A DNA stretch of 64,000 bases from Nemertoderma westbladi (taxonomy: Eukaryota > Xenacoelomorpha > Nemertodermatida > Nemertodermatidae), in assembly GCA_032718475.1 (NCBI GenBank), contig JAUCBJ010006695.1:62001-126000 (forward strand), written 5' to 3'. Below, one piece after another: positions 33,117-44,261 of this stretch. A program made the translations under genes and the position numbers. How positions within the stretch are numbered: position 1 is the stretch's first letter; every line of letters starts with the position of its first letter. Under the pieces are notes generated by a model. That model ran no database searches. It worked only from the letters and a program-made list of their open reading frames with translations, and had not been told where the DNA came from.

Positions 33117-34196
33117 GGGTAAATCTTTTCGACCTAGTTTGTAGTAGTTTGTAACTTCCATTCCTGTCATTTACCGGTAGGGCCAGACTTACTGCCTTTT
33201 TAACAACTACGCGTAGGTGTTTTAAAACTACGCGTAGTTATTTTGGAACTACGCGTAGGTATTTTGAAACTACGCGTAGGTGCTACGCGTAGCTACGCGT
33301 AGGTGCTACGCGTAGCAGTCCTGATAACAATGATTTTTCATTTCAGGTCCGGTAGGGTTGAGTTGTTAGGCAAGTATCGGTATATGTCAGGTATCTGATT
33401 ATCAGACAAATGTAATAACAGAATCGGAAACTCATATCTCTACATACAGCACTGGTAATAAATAATATTCGTAAACTTGAAATTCACGTCTCGGGATTCA
33501 AGTATCTTTGTTTCCATTGGATTATTTAAATATTGAATAGTAGTAAATAAAGCGACCAGTCTACCGGTGAAGAGGTTAAGCGAAAGCTGATAAATACTGC
33601 ATATAATCAAATTGTTTGGTCAAATGACAAGTGCAACCAATCATGGTAGACAATTTAGTCTCCCCCTTCCCTTGTCAAGGGGTTAACATATTAAATACAG
33701 TATATCCTTGCCCTATCGTGAACAAAGGCAATAAAAAGCATAGAGAATCGATAAGAACCATCGGCCTATTTCCTTTGTAAACTATTTTTGAACTCTAAAC
33801 ATTAATCATTAACACATTTTACCGCCCGCAACGCATGAAGTGAAGAATATGTAGTTTTCGCGTATTCCTCTATATAGAGTATACAGGTATAGGATACATT
33901 ACTGTTGAAAGCATTTGATGGTTGTGGGTTGTTTATTGAACATACCGTATTGTGTCTTATTTTAGTACTGACTCGCTTGGAATACGTAAGCCTACTAATG
34001 ATAAACGACGTATAGGCATAGTTATGGGTAGCACCTATGCGTAGGTCGCGTAGGACCTACGCGTAGCTACGCGTAGCACCTACGCGTAGTTATTGTTAAA
34101 ACTCTGAAACTGGTGATATATGACCCAATGTTGCGAACTACGCGTAGCTACGCGTAGCTACGCGTAGGCCTACGCGTAGGTCGAAAAGATTTACCC
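33117..34196. mobile_element. 1080 bp TIR element with ACGCGT clusters
   Basis: The ends are inverted repeats, GGGTAAATCTTTTCGACCTA on the left and its complement on the right. The 8-bp target duplication TTCCTCAG flanks it exactly (33109-33116 and 34197-34204). Just inside each end is a cluster of the palindrome CTACGCGTAG (33208-33322 and 34038-34180). It encodes no transposase. An 8 bp duplication is typical of hAT, P or Merlin elements, but the terminal bases do not decide among them. Confidence 0.85.
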
Positions 34197-34204
34197 TTCC
34201 TCAG

Positions 34205-35308
34205 TCAAGTAATCTTTGGGATTATGCATGTGTAAAGTCTTTACAATAAATATCACAAAGTTTAGTTTTTTAGCAGATAAGAAGGTCAGTAAAGTACAGT
34301 AATTAATTGTACAGTAATTGATACCATTTCAGAAATGGAAAGAATTTATAAACGTTTGACAGACTACATTTACATGTGCACTAAGTTTGGTTACATTTCC
34401 TCAATGATTGGCAGACTTATTTCAGTTTTTATCAAAATTCTGAAACTATCGGTACCAACAGACAGACTGTCTGATATGTGACCTTTGATTCCTTAAACCT
34501 CAAATTCGTTCTATACTTTTAACAGACTGCATACGTACCAAGTTTGGTTTAATTTTATCAATAATGACTGAGTTATTAGCGAACAAATATTACACCATGT
34601 CCTGGAATAGTGTCGTTATTCAGGTACCTGCCCCCCCCCCCCCCCCCCCCCCCCCACCAAATTTTTATATAAATCTTAATGAGATTGCGAGATATTATTG
34701 TATATTGGATAGTATTTATTAAATAGAATAAATTTTGCATCCACATCTTGGTTGAAAAATACTTAGTTGCACTTTATTACTGTATCACTAATTATCCAGA
34801 ACTTAGGCCTACTGTTAGATTAAGTGTAAGAGACCATTTCGACCATAAAATTCGTACAGGTTCCGTACTTTACCTAGCAATGTCCCATACTATACCACAC
34901 AAACCACGCTGTAAAAAATTAGCAATGTAGCAATTCGTCTGATATTTATATTTTTATTTAAGCTTAATTAATAATACAGCTTTTTATCATAAGCATCAAC
35001 TCAACACCGTCCCTGCGCACAATTCGCTAAACATTAGAATTCGAATCATAAAATAAAGAAAACTATTTCATACAAATCCGTACTTTACTTAGACAAGCTA
35101 GTGTTTTCTCAAAAGTGACTAAGTCCCTCCATAATCTTAGCGAAATCAAAGCTGACATTCGAAAGTTTAATCCAAGCATAAGTTTGTGCACATATGTGCT
35201 GTGCTGAATAACATTGTAGGGCCTACAGGCAATCAAAGTTCAAAATTGTGTACGAATGTCCCGTACTTTACGTTGGAATGAGCCGAATGTTCAAAAATAT
35301 CTATAATA
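34205..35308. other. Non-coding spacer
   Basis: No gene is seen. It contains a C run (about 34631-34655) and, at about 34500-34590, a diverged piece of the dispersed family found at 4795-5214 and 46508-46822 (shared ACCAAGTTTGGTT and GAGTTATTA blocks). Confidence 0.5.
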
Positions 35309-35877
35309 TTGAGAGTTAAACAAATATCGAGATCGAGAGTAAAAATATCGAGATTAAAAATGTCGAGAGTAAAAATATCGAGATTAAAAATATCGAGAGT
35401 AAAAATATCGAGTGTTGAAAAATATCGAGAGTACAGTAGAAATATTAGAGTAAAAAATATCGAGAGTAAAAATATCGAGAGTAAAAATATCGAGATTAAA
35501 AATATCGAGAGTAAAAATATCGAGTGTTGAAAAATATCGAGAGTAAAAATATCGAGAGTACAGTAGAAATATTAGAGTAAAAAATATCGAGTGTAAAAAT
35601 ATCGAGAGTAAAAATAGTGAGAGTAAAAATATCGAGAGTAAAAATATCGAGATTAAAAATATCGAGAGAAAAATATCGAGTGTAAAAATATCGAGAGTAA
35701 AAATATCGAGATTAAAAATATCGAGAGTAAAAATATCGAGTGTAAAAATATCGAGAGTAAAAAATATCGAGAGTAAAAATATCGAGAGTAAAAATATCGA
35801 GATTAAAAATATCGAGAGTAAAAATATCGAGTGTAAAAATATCGAGAGTAAAAATATCGAGAGTAGAAATATTGATA
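35309..35877. repeat. 15 bp tandem array (GAGAGTAAAAATATC), left part
   Basis: Tandem units of about 15 bp, GAGAGTAAAAATATC, with variants GATTAAAAATATC and GTGTAAAAATATC, plus short interruptions such as GTTGAAAAATATC. The array is split by the MITE at 35882-36364. Frames reading through it on either strand are low-complexity by-products. Confidence 0.95.
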
Positions 35878-35881
35878 TTAA

Positions 35882-36364
35882 CCCGCCGAAAACAGTTTGA
35901 ATCAGGTTACACCCAGGACCGTTTGGGTCAAATTGACCCACGGTATATTATTGATAATATTATCAATCAAAATGACCAAAAGTGAGGTTTTATCAGTGTG
36001 GAAACTCATTTGCGACTTACGGGCAAGTTACTTAGGCTATTTACATCCGATTTGGTTTCAATAACGAGCGTAGCGAGTGACACAACGAAACGAGGGTTTC
36101 TCATTTTGTTCAAATATGAACTGTACATAGAAATGTTGACAACTCCACCTGAACAAGCGTGTATATCAATATGAGTTTCATAATATTATTCACTTAAGTA
36201 CTTAGACTATTTACATCAAACTGGGATTGATTAACGAGCGAAGCGAGTGACACAAAAACCGAGTCCACTTTAATTGAATAATTATTTGCATACAATGAGA
36301 AAACATTTGAGTGGCGCTGATTACTTGATTTTGGGTCAATTTGACCCAAACGGTCCTCGGCGGG
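35882..36364. mobile_element. piggyBac-like MITE (483 bp) in the 15 bp array
   Basis: TTAA stands at both ends (35878-35881 and 36365-36368), and the element begins CCCGCCGA and ends with the complement GGCGGG. Longer inverted blocks follow: GACCGTTTGGGTCAAATTGA on the left and its near-complement on the right. A TTAA target plus CCC/GGG ends is the piggyBac signature. There is no transposase. Two internal copies of CGAGCG(T/A)AGCGAGTGACAC are present. Confidence 0.88.
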
Positions 36365-36368
36365 TTAA

Positions 36369-36590
36369 TAATATCGAGAGTAAAAATATCGAGAGTAAAA
36401 ATATAGAGATTAAAAATATCGAGAGTAAAAATATCGAGAGTAAAAATATCGAGAGGAAAAATATCGAGAGTAAAAATATCGAGTGTTGAAAAATATCGAG
36501 AGTAAAAATATCGAGAGTAAAAATATCTAGAGTAGAAAAATCGATATTAATAATATCGAGAGTAAAAATATCAAGAGTAACATTTTTTTA
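36369..36590. repeat. 15 bp tandem array, right part
   Basis: Continuation of the GAGAGTAAAAATATC array after the MITE. Near 36530-36560 it contains GAAAAATCGATATTAATAAT, which looks like the uninterrupted form of the MITE target. Confidence 0.93.
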
Positions 36591-36619
36591 ATACGGGATA
36601 CGGGTTGTATGGTAATTTT

Positions 36620-36875
36620 TTTCTTAAAAATGTTCTAGAACAAAAAAATGTCTTCTAGAACAAAAATATTTATCAAAATTGGTAGCTTACACGTATTCTA
36701 TAATATTTATAAAAAAATGTAAAAAAAAAACTAGCTAGTATAAAAAATTTAAAATGTGATCTAGAACCAAATATATGTGTTCTAGAACAAAAATATTTAT
36801 CAAAATTGATAGCTACAGTAGCACATCTATAATATTTATAAAAAAATAGCAAAAACTAGCTAGTATAAAAAATAT
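36620..36875. repeat. Tandem duplication, ~122 bp unit, two copies
   Basis: Two adjacent copies share TCTAGAACAAAAATATTTAT, CAAAATTG(G/A)TAGCT and AACTAGCTAGTATAAAAAAT. No coding potential. Confidence 0.8.
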
Positions 36876-36969
36876 GGTCAATGGTCAATATATTAACGTC
36901 ATTTATTTGCACTTGCACTGTTGTACCATTATTATTGTGCCATTATTAATTCTAAATAAAATGTTCACA

Positions 36970-37075
36970 TTTTTACTCGCAATATTTTTCTCCTCTATAT
37001 TTTAATCTCGATATTTTTACTCTCGATATTTTTTAATCGCGATATTTTTCAAATCTCGATATTTTTTACCAATAC
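36970..37075. repeat. Inverted remnant of the 15 bp array
   Basis: Contains ATATTTTTACTCTCGATATT and related units, the complement of the array at 35309-36590. It is a short, diverged block in the opposite direction. Confidence 0.75.
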
Positions 37076-37557
37076 CTCTCCCATATTTTATTGTTTGTAT
37101 TCCTTTGGAAGTAATATTTTGACAGGTATCTACTACAACATAAGCCTTATAAAATGTTGTACCGTAGTAGATAGATACTGTACCTGCCAACTAAAGCAGC
37201 TACTGTATATTAGTTTGAGAGAGCGCTCACTCATGTGACGTTTAAGTTGAAATGGTGAAGAAGTTTATATACTAGAAAGCTTATATATACCAGAAAGTTT
37301 ATATACTAAAATTCAATAAAATATTTTGGTCAGAAGCTTTGCTATGTCGGCAATGACGTCCAGAGGTGTGAAGGAACTGGTGACCTCCGTGTTGACTGAT
37401 TAGAATAATATGAAACTACTCATTCACCCAAAACACCAATAATAATAAATTATAAAATTTGTGAAACTCATTCCCTTAAGACAAATAAATCTTCATCATT
37501 GTCTTTTTGCGATAGTACTGTATGAAGGAAGTTAATATTTGTTATTAAATATAAAAT

Positions 37558-39039
37558 TTATTCGAACCTTGAAATGGCACGAATTTTATATGATTTAGGA
37601 ATTCGCGTTCCACCGCAACGTTCCACTTCCCCCAATTTAAGTTCTCCCTCTCCCACAAAAGTGAACGAGTGGATCAAATGGCTGCTAAATAAATTTAACT
37701 CCATGATAGCTAATCGCTGACCAGCACAAGACCTCGCCCCAACTCCAAATGGAAGAAAATGATCGGGTTTGATCACCGCCGACCCATCTGCTGTCAGGAA
37801 ATGTTCTGGGTAGAATTCCGAAGGCCTGGCCCAGATAGCAGGGTCTCTCAGCAGGGCCCAGATATTTATCACAATCATGTCACTGGGCAGGATAGTAACG
37901 GAGTCGATGATTACATCATGAGGTACTTTACGAGGGATATCTGTTGGGACAAGCACGCTAAATCGTAGAACCTCCAGTAGACAAGCCTCGTAATATGGTA
38001 ACTTGGAGAGGTCCTCGAGATTTGGTAGTCGGTCTCTGCCAACCTCGGAATCTAGGAGACTCTGACATTTACTCTGAACATCAGGATGAGTGGCTAGAAT
38101 TAGTATGAACCAGTAGAGTGCGCTACTTGTGGTCTCACTGCCTGCAAGGAAGAGGTCTCTAATTGATTCGGAAAGATTCAAATCATTGTAGTACTCAGCT
38201 GTTTTGGTATCTAGAGAATCTAAATACTTCTTCTCTTCCATGAGATGCGCATCTATGTAATCCCTGGGAGTGGAGGAATAATCGATGGTCTCCCGATGAT
38301 GAACTATATGTTTCTGACAAACTTGAGCCATGTTTGCAAACAGTTTGTGGGGATTGGAATTGTCACCAACCAAGGCATTAACAATGAACTTTGGAAGGAT
38401 GTAGATCATTACAAAAATACGAACAGATCGATGTACCAGATGTAGGAGATATATAAACTCAGGATCATCATATTCGAAACGATTTCCGAACACGATTCCA
38501 CTGATAATATTAGAAACTGATTTGCTAAACATCATAAAGGGGTCAAAGGGAGAACCTTCTTGATCCTCCATCCAGCGGCATAGGTAGGTCGCTTCTTCTG
38601 CAACACGTTGCTCGAATGATATTTTCCCAAGATAGAATTGTCGCATCACTGACATGAATAACTTCCTTTGATGGTACCATGTAGGCCCTGTGGACAAAAT
38701 AATTCCTCGTTTAGTGATAAAGCTGGTGCGCCCAGAGAACAGATTGCTTTTCTCCATATACGCTTGTCGAATCACGGGTAGGGAATTCAGCACTATTATG
38801 CTTCGGCCTGGGACCCGCACCTGAATAATATTTGACGAGAGTTCTTTGCTCCAATTCAAAAATATCATGACTAATGAATATTTGGACCACCAGGCACTGA
38901 TCAAATTTCCCAGGATTGGCACACCATGGGGTGAAGGGGGTCTCCGCTTTCCTTGGGTGAAATTAGTAAAGCGATAATAATAACATATATAGGCTGACAT
39001 TGTCGCAATACAGAATATTAAAATGGTGATTATATCCAT
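37558..39039 (-). CDS. Cytochrome P450, CYP2-like, copy A (intronless)
   Basis: The preferred start is the ATG at 39039 (MDIITILIFCIATMSAYICY), matching copy B; another ATG lies 12 codons upstream. The 493-residue protein has an N-terminal membrane anchor (1-21), a proline-rich hinge and entry (RRPPSPHGVPILGNL, about 32-46), the I-helix oxygen-activation motif LFLAGSETTSS (about 295-305), the ExxR motif EVLR (about 357) and the heme loop PFGVGARSCAG (about 432-442) with the ligand cysteine. All key residues are present, so an ER-bound haem monooxygenase is likely; the substrate is unknown. A single uninterrupted frame suggests a retroposed or intron-poor ancestor. It faces away from copy B at 42411-43871. 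The CYP2 assignment rests on motifs only. Confidence 0.92.
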   Translation of the reverse strand: MDIITILIFCIATMSAYICYYYRFTNFTQGKRRPPSPHGVPILGNLISAWWSKYSLVMIFLNWSKELSSNIIQVRVPGRSIIVLNSLPVIRQAYMEKSNLFSGRTSFITKRGIILSTGPTWYHQRKLFMSVMRQFYLGKISFEQRVAEEATYLCRWMEDQEGSPFDPFMMFSKSVSNIISGIVFGNRFEYDDPEFIYLLHLVHRSVRIFVMIYILPKFIVNALVGDNSNPHKLFANMAQVCQKHIVHHRETIDYSSTPRDYIDAHLMEEKKYLDSLDTKTAEYYNDLNLSESIRDLFLAGSETTSSALYWFILILATHPDVQSKCQSLLDSEVGRDRLPNLEDLSKLPYYEACLLEVLRFSVLVPTDIPRKVPHDVIIDSVTILPSDMIVINIWALLRDPAIWARPSEFYPEHFLTADGSAVIKPDHFLPFGVGARSCAGQRLAIMELNLFSSHLIHSFTFVGEGELKLGEVERCGGTRIPKSYKIRAISRFE

Positions 39040-39075
39040 TGCGCAGTACAATACATACAGTATCACGAATAGCAT

Positions 39076-41375
39076 ATATTAATTATTACTATTTTTAATA
39101 AACCCAAATACTGTAAAAGTCTAAAGCCTAATACTCTAAACTGCCTATGGGAAAAATAAATAATAACCAATTACTGCTTTTTCCTGTGACATTAAGTTCA
39201 TCAATAAGAGATGATTATTGGCTGATAGAAGTAAATTAAATATCAAAAGGTGAAAAAGAAATAATTATTAGTTTTCATGTACTGGTACGGTACTGTACTG
39301 TAATACATAATTAATTCTTAAATTATCTTCCATCATTTTGAAATTGTGTTTCAATGAACCCCCGCGCCCCTCCTGCTCCTTTCTTATATCATCTATAGGG
39401 CCTAATGTTTATTGGTACTGGTATTAGCGGTATAAGTACCCGTGCAAACTGTCCGATAGGGGATAGAGGTAGGCACTGACTGACTGACAGTACAGTGTAC
39501 ACGTACAGAGGTAGAGGTTTACAGTAGTTGCTATCACTATACATACAGTACAGTATGTTAGCCTATAATGATTGATTGTACTGTATGTTTCACTTTTTAC
39601 TGTACAAGCCTCAAGTGTGTTGTTATTTAAAACTGCAGCTACAGTATCACTGCTATCTGAGGCAGTAGTATGGGTATGCAGTTAGCAGTTTCAGTTGACA
39701 TCTGAGCTTACGATAGCACTGACAACTTTGTCGGGCAGTATCGCAGTACTTATTTCTCCAAAAAGTAACTCCTATGTATTTCTTTTTATCCAACCTAGTA
39801 AACTAGACATAAAGCGCATTCAAAATAATGTAAACTAAAACTATTGTAAAGGAAGATTATATTACTTAGGCAGATTCTGTATAATGTATGTTAGTTGATT
39901 CACAATAGATTCTTATAACAAAGAATAGGCTTGAATATAAAACTATATATTGAGCGATATTGATAAATCCGATTGTAATAACTATTGACGAATATATAAT
40001 AAACAATTAATAGCCAAACACCAATGAACACAACTTTCGAAACCAAGGCGTCACGCACAAGTCAACGTTAGTCGGGCCAATGATAAAAGACTATAACTAC
40101 CGATGCCCTAGTAGCATACGGTAGGTTTAACTATAAGTACAGCAGTATCGCTTACCAGTACTGAGTAACACGTAAACTCATAAGTAAAAAGATAATCTAC
40201 CGCGGTACTCGCTGATAAGCTAATTCAAAATTCCCTCTCACAATGTAGACTTTCCTTATACAGTACAGTATTATGAAATCTTAATTGTGTGTGGTTACCT
40301 ACAGTATAATGCCAATTTTATCATGTAGGGCCTATCTATAGCTAATGGGATAATCCGTGCCAAATACTGTAACAATTACCACTCCAAGTAGAGGATTATT
40401 TTAAGATTACAGTATGCCTATATAATGTACATGACCGTAGATGATAATAGGCCTACATATTTTCATTAATTATATTTAACTATTATTAATTAACAAGATT
40501 AATCAGTGAATTTACTTATCAAATAGCTTAAAATGTTTTTAAGGTTTGTGCCTTTTTGCTTTGGAAAGTACATCAGTAAATTTGATTTTCCCTCCAGGCT
40601 CCTGGATTACAGTACAGTACCAGTACAACAATAAATTTGCAACCAGGGACCCTGAGAGTTTGTGTACACTGTCAACCCAAATAGAAACCTTCTCCTCAAA
40701 GGCTGTTCTTTTAGTCCCAATTAACACCCCAATCTAACAACACTTAAGGGCCTACTGATTGATTATATTGAGTCCACTTTTTCCGAAAACCTCAATGGCT
40801 GAATGGCATCCTCCTGTCAACTGTGCTTTACTCAATGATCTTGGCTGTTCTGTATGGTAGCCAAAATGTATACCAGAAGGAACCACTATTACTAGCAAAT
40901 ACCGTAAGTTCACCAGCTGAGGAACCTTTGCTTCCATCCCAGCATTGTCATTGGTTGTGAGGCAGGGTTAATTTAACGTTGATTCCAGGGGTTAGTTAGA
41001 AAAGTGCATTGGTGAGCTTAATGGAGTTCTGAACATGGAGTTGGATAGACATGTATTGCAGGGGCAGTACATAATATGCGAGGTTGGACACCAGCAAATG
41101 GCGGATCAACTCCCCACACTTTTGGTTAAGGTTTGAATTTACCTCCTCCAAGGCTGTTTGGCAGGGGATGGTACAGCACCACCCCCCCCCCCCCCTGCCA
41201 TTGGGATGCACTCGTGGTTGTGTAATTGTCATGCACTAGTATTATTAAGTCAGCAAGCTTTTAGTGTAAAGATGACAGATCACACCTACCGTGCTGCCTC
41301 AGGTGGCAGACATTTTGTGCCTCATGATTGGTCAGGAGCATATTCCAGACTGCGGATCACATTAGCATTCTTCAT
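39076..41375. other. Non-coding region between the P450 copies, left part
   Basis: 2.3 kb of AT-rich sequence with many TACAGTA, TAGGCCTA and TACCGGTA motifs. No gene is recognised; short open frames have no known content. A short C run lies near 41181-41194. Confidence 0.5.
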
Positions 41376-41381
41376 CTAGAC

Positions 41382-41975
41382 TATGAGGCGCCGTTAACGC
41401 AATAATATCAATTTCAATCAATATCAATAATATATCAATATCAATATCAATAATAGCAATAATATTAAAGGTTTTAAAAAGAATATTAGAGAATTTCAAA
41501 ACATATTTTCGGCCGAAATTTCGGCCGAAATAATTTGTTACATTTTTTCAGCTCTTTCATTTGATATCATTTTCGGCCGAAATTTCGACCGAAATTTCGG
41601 CCGAAATATTTTATTACATTTTTTCAGCTCTTTCATTTGATGTCATTTTCGGCCGAAATTTCGACCGAAATTTCGGCCGAAATATTTTGTTACATTTTTT
41701 TCAGCTCTTTCATTTGATGTCATTTTCGGCTAAGAGCTGAAAAAATGTAATAAAATATTTCATTTGATGTCATTTTCGGCAAAGAGCTGAAAAAATGTAA
41801 TAAAATATTTCGGCCGAAATTTCGGCCGAAAATGATATCAAATGAAAGAGCTGAAAAAATGTAACAAAATATTTCGGCCGAAATTTCGGCCGAAAATATG
41901 TTTTGAAATTCTCTAATATTCTTTTTAAAACATTTAATATTATTGCTGACCTTTTGGCGTTAACGGCGCCTCATA
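41382..41975. mobile_element. 594 bp palindromic MITE
   Basis: The ends carry the inverted repeat TATGAGGCGCCGTTAACGC (left, 41382-41400) and its complement (right end 41975), and the 6-bp duplication CTAGAC flanks both sides (41376-41381 and 41976-41981). The whole element folds back: inside are repeated palindromes TTCGGCCGAAATTTCGGCCG with a ~105 bp period, including TTTTTCAGCTCTTTCATTTG and its complement. No coding potential. The superfamily is not resolved. Confidence 0.87.
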
Positions 41976-41981
41976 CTAGAC

Positions 41982-42410
41982 TTGCCTGTTTATGTCAATA
42001 TCCTCAATTGGCAGATGTAAACCCCGGTCCATCACCTCTGGGGTCATAAACCTTCTGTATAGGGTATGTCACCTCTAGCATACTTTACATTTTAGGCCAG
42101 TTCATATATCGTATTTAGATCTTTTGATTTGGATGCGGATTTGGATCTGTGGTTCTGAGGTATGTTTAGAATCCCAACTTTGGTGTAGATTGAAATGTGT
42201 ATCCATTGATCGACTAATCCTGTGTGACACTTATTCAGGGATTAGTGCCTACACCAACCCCTCGGTTCGGTATAATGGGAACCTGGCACTTCTGGGGAAA
42301 AATAATGCATGCGCTCTGATTAAGACTGGATGGCCTTTAAAGGTGCATACAATAACAAATATTAAATTTAATTTTTTTTGTTGTTGTTATTATATAGTAT
42401 ATACTGCAGA
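41982..42410. other. Upstream region of P450 copy B
   Basis: No gene is seen. A T-rich stretch and ATATAGTATATACTG precede the ATG, similar to the bases before copy A's ATG, so short promoter-proximal homology is retained. Confidence 0.4.
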
Positions 42411-43871
42411 ATGGATGTTATCACTATTTTAATATTTTGTATATCCTCAATTACAAGCTATATATGTTATTATCATTTCACTAAAAACCGCAGACCACCA
42501 TCACCAACTGGAGTGCCAATCCTGGGCAATTTAATCAGCGTGTGGTGGGCCAAACATTCACTGGGTGTGATGTATTGGAAATGGAGCAAAGAACTATCCT
42601 CCAATATAATTCGGGTGCGTGTCCCAGGCCAAAATATAATAGTACTGAATTCCCTACCCGTGATTCGACAAGCGTATATCGAGCGAAGCAATCTGTTCTC
42701 CGGGCGGAAGGGCACTATCACTGAACAAGGAATTATTATGTCCACAGGGCCTATGTGGCACCATCAAAGAAAGTTGTTCATGTCAGTGATGCGACAATTC
42801 TATCTTGGGAAAATATTATTCGAGCAACGTGTTGCAGAAGAAGCGACCTACCTATGCCGCTGGATTGAGGATCAAGAAGGTTCTCCCTTTGACCCCTTTG
42901 TGATGTTTAGCAAATCTGTTTCTAATATTATCAGTGGAATTGTATTTGGAAATCGTTTCGAATATGATGATCCTGAGTTCATTTATCTCCTACAACTGTT
43001 ACACCAATCAATTCGTATTTTCGTATTGCTCTATGCTCTTCCAAAGTTCATTGTTGATGCCTTGGTTAGTGACAATTCCAATCCTCACAAATTGTTCGCA
43101 AACATGGCTCAAGTTTGTCAAAAACATATAGTTCATCATCGGGAGACCATCGATTATTCCTCCACTCCCAGGGATTACATAGATGCGCATCTCATGGAAG
43201 AGAAGAAGTATTTAGATTCTCTAGATACCAAAACCGCTGACTACTACAATGATTTGAATCTTTCCGAATCAATTAGAGACCTCTTCCTTGCAGGCAGTGA
43301 GACCACAAGTAGCGCACTCTACTGGTTCATACTAATTCTAGCCACTCATCCTGATGTTCAGAGTAAATGTCAAAGTCTCCTAGATTCCGAGGTAGGCAGA
43401 GACCGACTACCAAATCTCACCGACCTCTCCAAGTTACCATATTACGAAGCTTGTCTACTGGAGGTTCTTCGATATGGGGTTATCCTGCCCTCGGATATCA
43501 GTCGTAAAGTCCCACGTCATGTGACTATCGATTCTTTCACTATCCTGCCTAGTGATGTGGTCTTGATAAATATCTGGGCCCTGCTGAGAGACCCTGCTGT
43601 CTGGGCCAGGCCTACAGAATTTTACCCAGAACATTTCCTGACAGCAGATGGGTCGGCTGTGGTCAAACCCGATCATTTCCTTCCATTTGGAGTTGGGGCG
43701 AGGTCTTGTGCTGGTCAGCGATTGGCTATCATGGAGTTTCGGATATTTAGTAGCCATTTGATCCACTCATTCACTTTTGTGGGAGAGGGAGAATTTCAAT
43801 TGGGGGAAGTCGAACACGGTGTAACACGAATTCCTAAATCATATAAAATTCATGCTTTTTCAAGGTTCTAA
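42411..43871 (+). CDS. Cytochrome P450, CYP2-like, copy B (intronless)
   Basis: ATG at 42411 begins MDVITILIFCISSITSYICY and the frame runs 486 residues to TAA. Motifs match copy A: anchor (1-20), RRPPSPTGVPILGNL, LFLAGSETTSS, EVLR and PFGVGARSCAG with the heme cysteine. The two proteins are near-identical through long blocks (for example EDQEGSPFDPF and DLNLSESIRDLFLAGSE). They differ mostly in the B-C loop, the F-G region, the stretch after the ExxR helix and the C-terminal turn, which are substrate-contacting regions in this family. It is very probably functional. It is an inverted tandem duplicate of the gene at 37558-39039. Substrate unknown. Confidence 0.93.
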   Translation: MDVITILIFCISSITSYICYYHFTKNRRPPSPTGVPILGNLISVWWAKHSLGVMYWKWSKELSSNIIRVRVPGQNIIVLNSLPVIRQAYIERSNLFSGRKGTITEQGIIMSTGPMWHHQRKLFMSVMRQFYLGKILFEQRVAEEATYLCRWIEDQEGSPFDPFVMFSKSVSNIISGIVFGNRFEYDDPEFIYLLQLLHQSIRIFVLLYALPKFIVDALVSDNSNPHKLFANMAQVCQKHIVHHRETIDYSSTPRDYIDAHLMEEKKYLDSLDTKTADYYNDLNLSESIRDLFLAGSETTSSALYWFILILATHPDVQSKCQSLLDSEVGRDRLPNLTDLSKLPYYEACLLEVLRYGVILPSDISRKVPRHVTIDSFTILPSDVVLINIWALLRDPAVWARPTEFYPEHFLTADGSAVVKPDHFLPFGVGARSCAGQRLAIMEFRIFSSHLIHSFTFVGEGEFQLGEVEHGVTRIPKSYKIHAFSRF

Positions 43872-44192
43872 CAGAATTTACTTCCAATAATTAAATCACA
43901 CTTTATGCCTTCCTTTAGTCCTTTCGGATCCATAGGGAAGCAAAGAATGTGAAGTCTTTTCACTGTTGACTGACCATCAAAGTGCTAAATGCGGGTTGCT
44001 GTATCAATTTAACAACTGGTGACATTTGTCGAGGACCGCTAATACTGCAATACAACCCAGAATTAGTGTGGTGGGATACTTACATTAGGCCTACAGTATG
44101 CAACCAAAGAATATAGGAAGGAAATATTAAACTCACTAGGATTGTACTATATTATTTAATAATAATTTTCTTATCATCACAATTAAATTAAG
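43872..44192. other. Downstream region of P450 copy B
   Basis: No gene is seen. AT-rich spacer. Confidence 0.4.
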
Positions 44193-44233
44193 TCTCAAAG
44201 CGGTTTTGAACTTCTACTGTGTAGGCATCCTTA
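44193..44233 (-). mobile_element. LINE fragment
   Basis: About 41 bp matches 7254-7296 of the LINE: CTCAAAGCGGTTTTGAACTT then CTACTGTGTAGGCATCCTT, with two or three differences. It is a short relic of a related element. Confidence 0.7.
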
Positions 44234-44261
44234 ACTCGTTTCATTAATTACCAAATAATTG

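Noticed and set aside
35384-35941. 185-codon frame (LSIFLLSIFL)
   Set aside because: Translation of the 15 bp AT-rich array; no domain, and it runs into the MITE end.
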